From Leptothermofonsia sp049200465 (lineage in GTDB: Bacteria; Cyanobacteriota; Cyanobacteriia; Leptolyngbyales; Leptolyngbyaceae): a stretch of DNA of 64,000 bases. The stretch lies in assembly GCF_049200465.1 (NCBI RefSeq), contig NZ_CP120836.1, forward strand, positions 186,001 through 250,000, written 5' to 3'. Position 1 is the first letter of the stretch, and every line of letters starts with the position of its first letter. Of the stretch, positions 1 through 8,870 are shown piece after piece. Below the pieces are notes generated by a model. That model had not been told where the DNA came from and did no database searches. It saw only the letters and a list, made by a program, of their open reading frames with translations. A program made the position numbers and the translations under genes.

Positions 1-909
1 GCTTCAGGGAGTGAAGTAGGTCAGCCCCTCTACAACTTTGTAGTTGTGGTTGATGACATCGATATGAAAATTAGCCATGTCATCCGTGGGGAGGATCACA
101 TCGGCAACACCCCCAAGCAGATTCTGCTTTACCAGGCATTAGGAGCAAAAGTTCCTGAATTTGGTCATACGCCTCTGATCCTGAATCAGAAAGGGGCAAA
201 ACTTTCCAAACGGGATGGGGTGACCTCTATTTCAGATTTTAAGCAAATGGGCTACACGGCGGAGGCGATCGCCAATTATATGACCCTGCTAGGTTGGTCG
301 CCGCCGGAAGGTATGGATGAGATCTTTACTCTGGAAGAAGCCGCCAGAGTTTTTGGCTTTGATCGCGTGAACAAAGCTGGGGCTAAGTTTGATTGGGATA
401 AGCTGAACTGGATCAACAGTCAGTATTTACACTCCATGCCGGTTGAGCAATTAACAGATTTGCTCATTCCCTACTGGCAGGCAGCAGACTATCAGCTCGA
501 CTGGTCAGGTCAACGTCCCTGGCTAGAACAGATCACGGCCTTAGTTGGTCCGAGTCTCTCTCGTCTAAATGAGGCGGTTACCATGACACGGTATCTATTT
601 GTTGAGAATGTCGAGTTTACGGAAGAGGCTACTAAAAAGCTGCGGCAGGATGGTTCGGCGGCGATCGTAGAAGGCATTGCTGGTGCTCTGGTTAAAACAG
701 AATCCCTTACAGAGTCCAGTGCTCAAGAACTCATTAAACAGGTAGCCGCTCAACTGGGCCGCAAGGAAGGGCAGCTTAAACCAATTCTGCGGGTTGCCTT
801 GACGGGAGATACTCGTGGTCCCGATTTGCTTCAATCCTGGTTGCTTTTACATCAACGCGGGTGGGATACGCTGCGACTGCAAAAGGCGCTGGAGATTGCG
901 AAGGGGTAA
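1..909 (+). CDS. gltX: Glutamyl-tRNA synthetase, C-terminal part
   Basis: Class I aminoacyl-tRNA synthetase that charges tRNA-Glu with glutamate in the cytoplasm, supplying both translation and tetrapyrrole synthesis. The frame is open from base 1, so the gene begins before the window and about 302 residues are visible. It shows the GEDHIGNTPKQ stretch and the class I signature KLSKR (residues 67-71 of the visible part), followed by the C-terminal anticodon-binding region. The frame ends in TAA. A secreted-protein gene follows 68 bases downstream on the same strand. Family assignment is firm; the N-terminal HIGH motif lies outside the window. Confidence 0.96.
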   Translation, partial: ASGSEVGQPLYNFVVVVDDIDMKISHVIRGEDHIGNTPKQILLYQALGAKVPEFGHTPLILNQKGAKLSKRDGVTSISDFKQMGYTAEAIANYMTLLGWSPPEGMDEIFTLEEAARVFGFDRVNKAGAKFDWDKLNWINSQYLHSMPVEQLTDLLIPYWQAADYQLDWSGQRPWLEQITALVGPSLSRLNEAVTMTRYLFVENVEFTEEATKKLRQDGSAAIVEGIAGALVKTESLTESSAQELIKQVAAQLGRKEGQLKPILRVALTGDTRGPDLLQSWLLLHQRGWDTLRLQKALEIAKG

Positions 910-977
910 GGTACTGAAGGAACTCTCTGACTCTGCTATCGTCTTCTGGGACTGAGACCGTTAAACGCTTAGTAGTT

Positions 978-1496
978 ATGCCTGAGACAAATTACCGGAA
1001 CTTCGAATTAGGATTTGGGAGATGGGTGGCGATCGCGCCGTTATTAGGTAGTTTATTGGCTGTTCTAACTGAATTCTGCCATCTTCTGGCCCAGGCCCAG
1101 TCTCCCCCCAATCTGGAAAATATTACCATTGGACCTCGTTTTTCTCCTAATTCGCTGCAAGTGCGAGGGAGTGGAGGTGGTAACGTTCCTGTAAAGGACA
1201 TTGTGGGAATCTCTGAAACCCCAACGGGTAGTTGTACCGGCTTTGCTAATGCAAAACCCAATCATACCCTGGTTCTAACTTCCTTCTTTAACTCGCTCAG
1301 TTTGCAGGTGGAGAGCCCAGAAGACACCGCTATAGCGATCAAAGGCCCGGGAGGAGTTTGGTGTAACGACGACTATCAGGGTAAGAATCCAGGGGTTTCA
1401 GGGCAATGGTTAGCAGGCACTTATCAGGTTTGGGTAAGTTCTTACGGAAAAAACCGCTTTCCTACTTATATTCTCCGTATTACGGAGGTTCGTTAG
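978..1496 (+). CDS. Secreted hypothetical protein with PPC-like beta-sandwich
   Basis: Protein of 172 residues with a hydrophobic N-terminal segment (about residues 16-40) that looks like a signal peptide ending near AQA. The C-terminal half has the pattern of bacterial pre-peptidase C-terminal (PPC)-type beta domains: DTAIAIKGPGG, a CNDD motif and a closing GTYQVWVSSY. Such domains are common on secreted cyanobacterial proteins, but the precise role here is unknown. Two conserved-looking cysteines (in GSCTGF and WCNDD) could form a disulfide in the periplasm. It ends with TAG. The function is not recognised beyond domain similarity. Confidence 0.75.
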   Translation: MPETNYRNFELGFGRWVAIAPLLGSLLAVLTEFCHLLAQAQSPPNLENITIGPRFSPNSLQVRGSGGGNVPVKDIVGISETPTGSCTGFANAKPNHTLVLTSFFNSLSLQVESPEDTAIAIKGPGGVWCNDDYQGKNPGVSGQWLAGTYQVWVSSYGKNRFPTYILRITEVR

Positions 1497-1712
1497 GGTT
1501 ACAACATCTTTGGTTGCCTCAATCCTGATAATTACGTTAAATTTAATTAACAATTGTCTTTTATCAAAGGCGAGGTGGGCATAGCGATTGTCTTCTTTCA
1601 GAAGTCCCCTATGCCAGAGAAATTACCGTTTCTAGCCACAGAAATTTAGGCGGATGGTTGAACATTTCCATCGTTGACAAGGATGGTGGCTTTATTAAGA
1701 GGGCGCTAATTT

Positions 1713-3599
1713 ATGAAATTTTCTTGGAGAACCGTTTTGTTGTGGGCACTGCCTGCACTTGTGATTGGGTTTTTCATCTGGCAAAGCTCGCTGGCTCCAT
1801 CTCCAATGAATATGGGACGGAATACGGCAAGCACCCGGATGACCTATGGTCGTTTTCTTGAGTACCTGGATGCAAATCGGGTTGTTAGTGTTGACTTTTA
1901 CGATAACGGTCGAACAGCCATTGTTGAGGCGGTTGATCCTGAGCTTGATAATCGTTTGCAGCACCTAAGGGTTGATTTGCCAGGGAATGCTCCAGAACTG
2001 ATCGCTAGACTGCGGCAATCCAAGATTAGCTTTGACTCTCACCCAGTTCGCAATGATGGGGCCATCTGGGGATTATTGGGCAATTTGATCTTTCCAATCC
2101 TGTTGATTGGTGGATTATTCTTTTTATTCCGCCGTTCTGGCAATGTTCCGGGAGGGCCAGGGCAGGCGATGAATTTTGGCAAGTCCCGTGCCCGCTTCTC
2201 AATGGAGGCGAAGACGGGGGTAATGTTTGATGATGTGGCGGGTATTGAGGAAGCAAAGGAAGAACTTCAGGAAGTGGTGACTTTCCTCAAGAAGCCGGAG
2301 CGCTTTACCGCTGTGGGGGCTCGCATTCCCAAAGGTGTGTTGCTAGTTGGTCCGCCAGGAACGGGTAAGACGCTGCTGGCAAAGGCGATCGCTGGTGAAG
2401 CGGGAGTTCCCTTCTTCAGCATCTCCGGTTCTGAGTTTGTGGAGATGTTTGTTGGGGTGGGTGCCTCACGGGTTCGTGACCTGTTTAAGAAGGCCAAGGA
2501 AAATGCCCCCTGCATCATCTTTATTGATGAAATTGACGCGGTGGGTCGTCAGCGGGGTGCTGGCATTGGCGGTGGCAACGATGAACGGGAGCAAACCCTG
2601 AACCAGTTGCTTACCGAAATGGACGGGTTTGAGGGCAATACGGGCATCATCATCATTGCGGCCACCAACCGTCCCGATGTGCTGGACTCTGCTCTGCTCC
2701 GCCCCGGGCGGTTTGACCGGCAGGTGATGGTGGATCCGCCGGATATGAAAGGGCGTCTGGAGGTGCTCAAGGTTCATGCCCGTAATAAAAAACTTGCTCA
2801 AGAAGTATCCCTGGAGGCGATCGCTCGCCGCACTCCTGGCTTTACAGGCGCAGACCTGGCCAACCTGTTGAATGAGGCTGCCATTCTCACCGCCCGTCGC
2901 CGGAAAGAAGCGATTACGATGTTGGAAATTGACGATGCGGTGGATCGTGTCGTTGCAGGGATGGAAGGAACTCCCTTAGTAGATAGCAAGAGCAAGCGCT
3001 TGATTGCTTATCATGAAATCGGCCATGCCATTATTGGTACTTTAGTCAAGCACCATGACCCGGTTCAAAAGGTGACTCTCGTTCCGCGGGGTCAGGCGCG
3101 TGGTCTAACCTGGTTCACTCCTGGTGAAGATCAAAGTTTAATCTCTAGAGCCCAAATTCTGGCCCGGATTACGGGTGCATTGGGGGGGCGTGCAGCTGAG
3201 GAAGTGATTTTTGGCGATGCAGAAGTCACGACTGGCGCAGGCAATGACCTACAACAAGTGACTGCTATGGCCCGGCAAATGGTGACTCGCTTTGGTATGT
3301 CTGATCTGGGCCCCGTTTCTCTTGAAAGCCAGATGGGAGAGGTTTTCCTGGGACGCGACTGGATGATGCGTTCTGAATACTCGGAAGAGATTGCTTCCCG
3401 TATTGATGCTCAGGTGCGTTCAATTGTGGAGCATTGCTACGATGAAGCTCGCCGTCTGATCCGGGAAAACCGGGCAGTGATTGACCGTCTGGTCGATCTG
3501 TTGATTGAGCGTGAAACAATTGATGGCGAGGAGTTTCGTCAAATCGTTGCTGAGTATACAGATATACCTGAAAAAGAGCAGTATACTCCTCAGCTATAA
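1713..3599 (+). CDS. ftsH: FtsH2-like ATP-dependent zinc metalloprotease
   Basis: Membrane-anchored AAA protease of 628 residues. Two N-terminal transmembrane segments (about residues 8-25 and 115-138) flank a lumenal domain. The AAA module has Walker A GPPGTGKT at 213-220 and a Walker B ending IDEIDAVG, then the arginine-finger region. The peptidase domain has the zinc motif HEIGH at 434-438 and the third ligand in GNDLQQVT. The opening MKFSWR and the ending PQL closely resemble what I remember of Slr0228/FtsH2 of Synechocystis, which removes damaged D1 during photosystem II repair; subtype assignment is by recalled similarity. A strong terminator follows immediately. It stands alone, with no partner ftsH in the window. 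Confidence 0.96.
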   Translation: MKFSWRTVLLWALPALVIGFFIWQSSLAPSPMNMGRNTASTRMTYGRFLEYLDANRVVSVDFYDNGRTAIVEAVDPELDNRLQHLRVDLPGNAPELIARLRQSKISFDSHPVRNDGAIWGLLGNLIFPILLIGGLFFLFRRSGNVPGGPGQAMNFGKSRARFSMEAKTGVMFDDVAGIEEAKEELQEVVTFLKKPERFTAVGARIPKGVLLVGPPGTGKTLLAKAIAGEAGVPFFSISGSEFVEMFVGVGASRVRDLFKKAKENAPCIIFIDEIDAVGRQRGAGIGGGNDEREQTLNQLLTEMDGFEGNTGIIIIAATNRPDVLDSALLRPGRFDRQVMVDPPDMKGRLEVLKVHARNKKLAQEVSLEAIARRTPGFTGADLANLLNEAAILTARRRKEAITMLEIDDAVDRVVAGMEGTPLVDSKSKRLIAYHEIGHAIIGTLVKHHDPVQKVTLVPRGQARGLTWFTPGEDQSLISRAQILARITGALGGRAAEEVIFGDAEVTTGAGNDLQQVTAMARQMVTRFGMSDLGPVSLESQMGEVFLGRDWMMRSEYSEEIASRIDAQVRSIVEHCYDEARRLIRENRAVIDRLVDLLIERETIDGEEFRQIVAEYTDIPEKEQYTPQL

Positions 3600-3628
3600 T
3601 CTCGAAACTCTCAGTAAGTAACTGAACG

Positions 3629-3653
3629 GGGATGAGGCTGTCATCCCTTTTTT
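3629..3653 (+). terminator. Rho-independent terminator of ftsH
   Basis: Perfect 7-bp stem GGGATGA / TCATCCC around the 5-nt loop GGCTG, followed directly by six T. It lies 29 bases after the ftsH stop codon. Confidence 0.9.
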
Positions 3654-3863
3654 GTGTTTTTTATCTTTTGGTTTCTCTTCAGTAAGGTGTGAAGAAACTT
3701 TTGAGTAAGGCGAAAGGAAAAAGACAAAGGTCGAAAGGGATGGGAACGTGAGAGGGGATGAAGTGGAGGAGATATGGAGTATTATCTCTTCAACCTTAGT
3801 CTCTAGCGCTCAATCCCTAGCCCCTAGTTCCTAACCTCTAACTCCCATCCCTGACCCCAACCC

Positions 3864-4514
3864 CTAGAGCTGATGCGACACGGGTAAACACTGCTGAGGG
3901 TTTCCATCTTTGGCCATTCGTTTTGAAATGGTGGGCTCTTCTTGACGAAGAATTTGATTATCTGAACCCAGGATGCGCACTTCACAAACTCCTGTAGCTC
4001 CAGTCGCAATAAGGACGAAAGCACTATTGCTACTGTGATCGCGTAGGATTTGTCCATTGTTAAAAGTCGCTTCGACGGTCGCTACTTTGGGCTTTAGGAT
4101 TTGCCCATACAAAACGGTATAGCGATCGCTATTTTGGTTTGGAGAGCGATTAACCCTGTAATTAACTAGCTTTTCTGGTTTGGATGGAGCGTTTTTGAGT
4201 ACATAACTATCACTGCTGCTGATTTGCCAGTGTATTCCACTGCGTTTAATCACTTTGTGTCCAATAATCCGCTTCATCGCAGCCTTCCCTTCACCTGGGC
4301 ACAGTCCACTAAAAAGGACCACAACGCCCTGAGACCAGCGATGGGTACTTACTACCTGAAAATTTTCAATTTTTGCCTTGCCATCTGTTGGACAAGCAAT
4401 CGTCTGCTGGATCAACTCCTTTGGCAAAGCCGTTGCCAGGATGGAGATAGCGCAGCTAGAAATGGTTAAGCCGACAAGTCCAGCAATACCAATCAGCAAC
4501 CGCTTCATTGTCAA
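3864..4514 (-). CDS. Exported hypothetical protein, possible lipoprotein
   Basis: Protein of 216 residues with a basic start (MTMKRLL) and a hydrophobic segment to about residue 30. ISSC at residues 18-21 fits a lipobox, so it may be a lipoprotein; alternatively it is cleaved later near ATALPK. The mature part contains several cysteines (IACPT, GLCPG, GVCEV, QQCLP) that could pair in the periplasm. No enzyme motif is visible and no family is recognised. It ends with TAG. Start is the ATG at 4514, but the ATG two codons in is equally possible. Confidence 0.7.
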   Translation of the reverse strand: MTMKRLLIGIAGLVGLTISSCAISILATALPKELIQQTIACPTDGKAKIENFQVVSTHRWSQGVVVLFSGLCPGEGKAAMKRIIGHKVIKRSGIHWQISSSDSYVLKNAPSKPEKLVNYRVNRSPNQNSDRYTVLYGQILKPKVATVEATFNNGQILRDHSSNSAFVLIATGATGVCEVRILGSDNQILRQEEPTISKRMAKDGNPQQCLPVSHQL

Positions 4515-4968
4515 CTTCTTAAAGGGTGTAAGAGGCGAGATTAAGCCTGATTTATCAAGTCTGCCCTACTCTTTGAGGGGAATCTGCTGATCTCTCGGCA
4601 TAGTTTATAAAGCTTTAACTCAGTTGATAAGGAAACCCTGACAAAATAACTTTTCTAGACTGTAATACCAGCGGCTCTCCTGGGAATTTGGTGATGATTT
4701 TCGCTTATTACCTAACAAAAATCTATATCTTAAGGGTTTTGTTTGTAAGGGTTTTGTTTGAAGTAAAAGAGTAGCTTACACTACCTTTTCACCGACAAGC
4801 TGGGAGAATCATACCAGCTTGTCTAATCACCAGCTTGTCTGATCAGATTAATTAGTAAGTATAGAGCTAGTAAGTATAAAGCTGTTGCCAGGTTGCTTAG
4901 GGCATTAACTTTAAAAAAGGGAGTGCAGCCCCTACTCTCTCTCCTTAAAGAAAGTTAATTATGGCTAC
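4515..4968. other. Repeat-bearing spacer, no gene
   Basis: AT-rich spacer between two leftward genes. It holds a repeat also seen at 13166 and 23164 (here 4749-4807), a perfect hairpin with 10-bp arms GACAAGCTGG (4794-4803) and CCAGCTTGTC (4814-4823), a second copy of ACCAGCTTGTCT at 4829-4840, and the short direct repeat TAGTAAGTATA near 4853 and 4869. No open frame of note. Confidence 0.7.
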
Positions 4969-5331
4969 CTACTTATCACCCATCTCAATGTGGCTATCGC
5001 GCGCGCGCTTTTCTAAGCGAGATACTCTTTCTTCAAGGGTATTTAGCCGATCCTTGGCTTCAATCGCTAGAACCGCTAATCGGTCAAGCATCTGGCGATC
5101 GCTCAGATAGGGGCTCCCCGAAGGAGTGCGCGGAGTGGGAATATTGGAGGGCGATCGGGAAAAATTTCTTTGGCTGAGCTGAGCAACCTGAGCTTGAAGC
5201 TGGTTGACCTGTGCCCTCAAATTGTAGAGATCAGCTTGTAGATTAGCAATGGATTGGGCAGGTGTGCGGCTTTGCCACACCAGAAACCCAAAGATTGCAG
5301 TAAGTAAAATCAGTCCCAGCCTGCGTAACAT
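4969..5331 (-). CDS. Membrane-anchored coiled-coil protein
   Basis: Protein of 120 residues. A single hydrophobic segment (about residues 4-20) anchors it; the rest is predicted mostly helical. Residues 28-55 form a coiled coil with repeated QLQAQVAQL-type heptads, then a Ser/Pro linker (59-73), then a second heptad stretch around DRLNTLEERVSRLEKRA. This architecture suits a small envelope or structural protein; no catalytic motif exists and the function is unknown. Start ATG at 5331 places the basic MLRR just before the membrane segment. Confidence 0.72.
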   Translation of the reverse strand: MLRRLGLILLTAIFGFLVWQSRTPAQSIANLQADLYNLRAQVNQLQAQVAQLSQRNFSRSPSNIPTPRTPSGSPYLSDRQMLDRLAVLAIEAKDRLNTLEERVSRLEKRARDSHIEMGDK

Positions 5332-5427
5332 TATTCCACCTCCAAAACAAAACCACCTGTCAAGGCGTTACTCCTTAAGGCAAACAGTTCTAACGAACTT
5401 CTACAAGTGGTTTAAGGTAGAGTGATG

Positions 5428-5589
5428 TTATTTGCGGGTAGTATCAATAACCGTTACCTGGTTCTCAAACCCTGGATACGGCAGAAAGGCTGCAAGCAGC
5501 CCCACGACCGTAAGGCAAACAAGGGTGGGCATCAGCTTTGGGCGAACGGATTTCATGGTGGTTCTGGGCGATGGAACGACTGTCTGCAT
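5428..5589 (-). CDS. Small single-span membrane protein
   Basis: Chosen start is the ATG at 5589 because AGAGGA lies eight bases upstream; the open frame extends further upstream without a better ribosome site. The 53-residue product begins MQTVVPSPRTT, has a basic stretch (KSVRPK), one hydrophobic helix (about residues 20-36, ending FLPYPGF) and a short polar tail. Such small proteins are common in cyanobacteria, but this one is not recognised. It lies upstream of the coiled-coil gene on the same strand, about 100 bases away. Confidence 0.5.
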   Translation of the reverse strand: MQTVVPSPRTTMKSVRPKLMPTLVCLTVVGLLAAFLPYPGFENQVTVIDTTRK

Positions 5590-5804
5590 TTCTATGTCCT
5601 CTTTTTCTGATATCTCACGTTCAGTTAAGGAATCCGGGATTTTCCAAAAACACTGTAAGGGGGGAGCAAACAAGCCTTGTATTTAGCGTTAACTTGACGG
5701 TAAACGCCGTCCTGCCAGCTCATACCGTTGCTCAAAGGGGTCATTAACTACAGGCAATAGATAGAGCGCTACAGAAAGACCTAAGGGAATTTAGCTCGAT
5801 TTCT

Positions 5805-7083
5805 CTATTTCAGAATGGTTTTTAGTCCCCAAATCAATCGTTCAATTCCTTCCGTTGCGGCTTCTTTTTGCAAAGCACCATAGGCGACCCGCAAATAACA
5901 GCCCTCCTCCAGTCCAAATGTAGACCCGGGAATAACTGCAACCCGATGTTCGCGGATGAGCCGCTCGACTAGCTGCATTGAAGTCAACTCAGTATAGACG
6001 CGAAGTAGAAAATAGAACGCCCCGTTGGCAGGAGGAAGGCTGATCAGATGATTGACCCGACTGAACTCCTGAAATATCCGCTGCTGTACCTGGGCGATCG
6101 CTCCCAGTTTTTCACGACAGTACCCATGCCCAACCTGCAACGCTCCCAGCGCCGCATACTGAGAGACCACAGGGGGACTAATGATGTTGGTATCCTGAAT
6201 CTTTCATCACAGAGGTCAAGAGATGCGTTGGAATCACCATGTATAGCTCTACGCGGGAGCGTTAGGACAGTGGAATTAGAGAAGGGAGTTGGGGCGAAGC
6301 CCCCAGCCGGGGGTTCCACCCCTGCACCCCGTCCTAACCATAATGACTACCGCTATAACCGATTCGCCAACTGGCAAACCCGTAAGCTTTTGAAAGGGTA
6401 TAGAGCGAAAGAGTGGATTCAGCACTGTCCGGAATTGAACCCGGCGAAAAATGCTCCGCCCCATCGTAGGTGAAGTATTCATACGCCTCATCTGTAATGT
6501 GATAGATTCCCGAACTGGCACACAATGCGTTGATCTGCCGCAGGTCGGCTTCTGAATAGACCACCCCGGTAGGGTTATTGGGTGAAACGGTGACGATCGC
6601 GCGAGTTCTTCCAGTGATAGCCTGTCGGATGGCATCCAGACGAAGCTGGTAATTTGAGTCCGTTGGAACGGGAATGGCACGACAGCCTGCGATCGCCACG
6701 GCCATTTCATGATTAAAGTAATAGGGCGTTTGCAAAATAATTTCATCGCCCGGGCTGGTAATTGCCAGGATGGCATTGAGAAATCCCATATTGCTGCCAG
6801 CCGTAACCACTACCTGTCGTTATTCACCAATTTCAATCCCATTTTCAATCCTTAACTTGGCCGCACTTTGCTCCACCAGGGGCGGGATGCCTTGAACTGC
6901 TTGATATTTGTGAAAATCGGGGTTGGCCAGAAATTGGGAAATCTGGGCGATCGCTTCCGGCGGTGGCCCATAGGAAACCACTCCCTGTCCCAGAGAAATA
7001 GTCCCCGGATGCTGACGGATCAGTTCCCCTATGACTGGAATGATGGGTGGCTGTACAGCTTGCATTTGGGTCGGTTGATGCAT
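5805..7083 (-). pseudogene. PLP-dependent class I aminotransferase, broken
   Basis: Once a class I/II aminotransferase of about 388 residues. The N-terminal ISLGQGVVSYGPP, the substrate region SPNNPTG, the Schiff-base motif SKAYGFASWRIGY and the C-terminal GYCREKLG are all recognisable. Three lesions are visible: an in-frame TAA at 6820-6822; a 112-bp repeat element at 6244-6355 that splits the protein right after RIGY and brings a TAG; and a one-base frame change near 6198-6206, between VMK and IQDT. Removing the element and one TA rejoins RIGY to MVIP, the expected continuation. The active lysine codon survives, but no full-length enzyme can be made. Confidence 0.9.
6244..6355 (+). mobile_element. 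MITE-like element, family 1, inserted in aminotransferase
   Basis: A 112-bp non-coding element beginning TAGCTCTACGCG and ending GACTACCGCTA, flanked on each side by TA (6242-6243 and 6356-6357). Deleting the element plus one TA restores the aminotransferase reading sequence, which is direct evidence for insertion with a TA target duplication, the hallmark of IS630/Tc1-mariner-type elements. The same sequence recurs at 15629, 38353, 40199, 49289 and 59062, and in decayed form elsewhere. No transposase is encoded. Confidence 0.85.
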
Positions 7084-7279
7084 AAAGAACTCCCCTCACC
7101 CCTCACATTACTAACAACCAACAACTTCCTCCCTTAAGGGGTTGCTGTTGAACATAGCAAAGAATCTGGGGCTGGCGATAAGTTTTCCGTGTCTTTGCGG
7201 AATACTAACCTTGTTGCCCTGCAAATCAGTTGGCAGTCCTGTCACTGTTGGCTGTATTGCATCTCTCTTTTTTTTTGCA

Positions 7280-8707
7280 ATGAACAGCACCTTCTGTAAG
7301 AAAGCGACGGATATTCGTGCTCCCCACGGGTTTAGGTTACAAAGGCTTTTGAGCTGGCAGTGGCAGAGAGTGCTGGCCCTGTTGTTGTGTGATACGGCAG
7401 CCTTGGCGATCGCCTGGCAGGTAGCGGCTCGTCTGAACCGTTTTTATTCTCCCCTACCGCCGCAACTTTCCTGGGGAGTCTGGTTGGGTTTACCTGGGCT
7501 GTTCTGGCTGTTTGCTGCTGTGACACTGATACTGTTTGCTCGCAGCGGTTTATATAGCTCTTCGACCCAATGGAAGAACTACATTCGCTCTGGGCAAATG
7601 GTGAGTGGGGTCTACTTATCATCCCTGGTCATTAGCTATTTCTATGACCCAAAGCTAGATTTGCCGCGATCGCTCTTTTTTACCGCCTGGTTCGGTAGTG
7701 TTGCATTGGTAATTGGTTTCCGATTAATGACCAGCCCGGTACTGCGACAATTTGAGCAAACTCAGACACCAATTTTCTTGCTGGCTCCGGCGGAGCGGCT
7801 ATCCAAACTTTTCCGCCTGCTGAAGCGGCGATCGCGCTGTAAGCTGGTTGGAGCAGCCCTTTCTTCAACTGCCAGCAGTACCACCACCCTTCAGGCAATT
7901 CTGGCTTCTGGAGCCAGGGAAGTGCTGGCAGAGGGACTACCTCAAACGGAACTGGCTTCGGGGCTTTACTGGCAACTGCGCCGGGCAGGCATCACCCTGC
8001 GACTAATCCCTTCTAGCTTAGAAATGCTGCACCGTCGGGGATTGCCGGAAATTTTTGCTGGTATCCCCACCCTGCGGATGGAGGCAGATTTCCTGAGTGG
8101 GTGGGATTATCGACTGAAGCGAATGATTGATTTTATTGGGGCATTTGTGGGGTTAATTGTCCTATCACCGCTGTTTTTGGGGGTGGCGATCGCCATTAAG
8201 CTCACCTCTCCGGGGCCTGTCTTCTTTTGCCAGGAACGGACGGGGCTCCACGGCAAAGTTTTTCATATATGGAAGTTCCGCACTATGATTCCCGCTGCCG
8301 CCGCAATGCAAGCGGCTTTAGAGCAGCAAAATGAAACCGACGATGGGGTCATGTTCAAAATCAAAAATGACCCCCGCATCACTCCGATTGGGCAATTCCT
8401 TCGCCGCACCAGCATTGATGAACTTCCCCAACTGTTCAATGTTTTGCTGGGGCAAATGAGCCTGGTTGGACCTCGTCCTCTGCCACTGCGGGATGTGGAA
8501 CGCTTCGACCCCTGGCATCACACCCGTCACCAGGTGCTTCCCGGTATTACTGGGCTGTGGCAAATTTCGGGTCGTTCCGAGATTGACACCTTTAACGAAG
8601 CGGCCCGCCTGGATCTGTATTACATTGACAACTGGTCTCTCAACCTGGATCTGGAAATTCTGCTAGAAACCCTCAAAATTATCCTCCTTGGTAAGGGCGC
8701 GTATTGA
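7280..8707 (+). CDS. Polyprenyl glycosylphosphotransferase (sugar transferase)
   Basis: Membrane enzyme that transfers a sugar-1-phosphate to the lipid carrier to begin exopolysaccharide synthesis. The N-terminal half has about four or five hydrophobic helices; a further hydrophobic segment (KRMIDFIGAFVGLIVLSP) leads into the bacterial sugar-transferase domain with SPGPVFFCQERTG, WKFRTM, RRTSIDELPQ, LVGPRP and PGITGLWQ. The ATG at 7280 gives 475 residues, the usual size; the frame also allows a TTG at 7142 that adds 46 residues with another hydrophobic stretch, and neither has a clear ribosome site. The ligase gene follows 163 bases downstream, suggesting a shared polysaccharide role. Confidence 0.92.
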   Translation: MNSTFCKKATDIRAPHGFRLQRLLSWQWQRVLALLLCDTAALAIAWQVAARLNRFYSPLPPQLSWGVWLGLPGLFWLFAAVTLILFARSGLYSSSTQWKNYIRSGQMVSGVYLSSLVISYFYDPKLDLPRSLFFTAWFGSVALVIGFRLMTSPVLRQFEQTQTPIFLLAPAERLSKLFRLLKRRSRCKLVGAALSSTASSTTTLQAILASGAREVLAEGLPQTELASGLYWQLRRAGITLRLIPSSLEMLHRRGLPEIFAGIPTLRMEADFLSGWDYRLKRMIDFIGAFVGLIVLSPLFLGVAIAIKLTSPGPVFFCQERTGLHGKVFHIWKFRTMIPAAAAMQAALEQQNETDDGVMFKIKNDPRITPIGQFLRRTSIDELPQLFNVLLGQMSLVGPRPLPLRDVERFDPWHHTRHQVLPGITGLWQISGRSEIDTFNEAARLDLYYIDNWSLNLDLEILLETLKIILLGKGAY

Positions 8708-8870
8708 CTTGAAACAGAGAGTGGGGAATAGGGATCCGGGAGTGGGGAGGGGAGTTTTCCTGCTTGAAAGGGGATGCAGGTCATGGGAGGCTGACTTGAG
8801 AAGAGCTAACAGCTAATAGTCCCTTTTTCTTCGTGGCGCTGTAAGCAGTTCATAATCGTTATTTGTAAAG

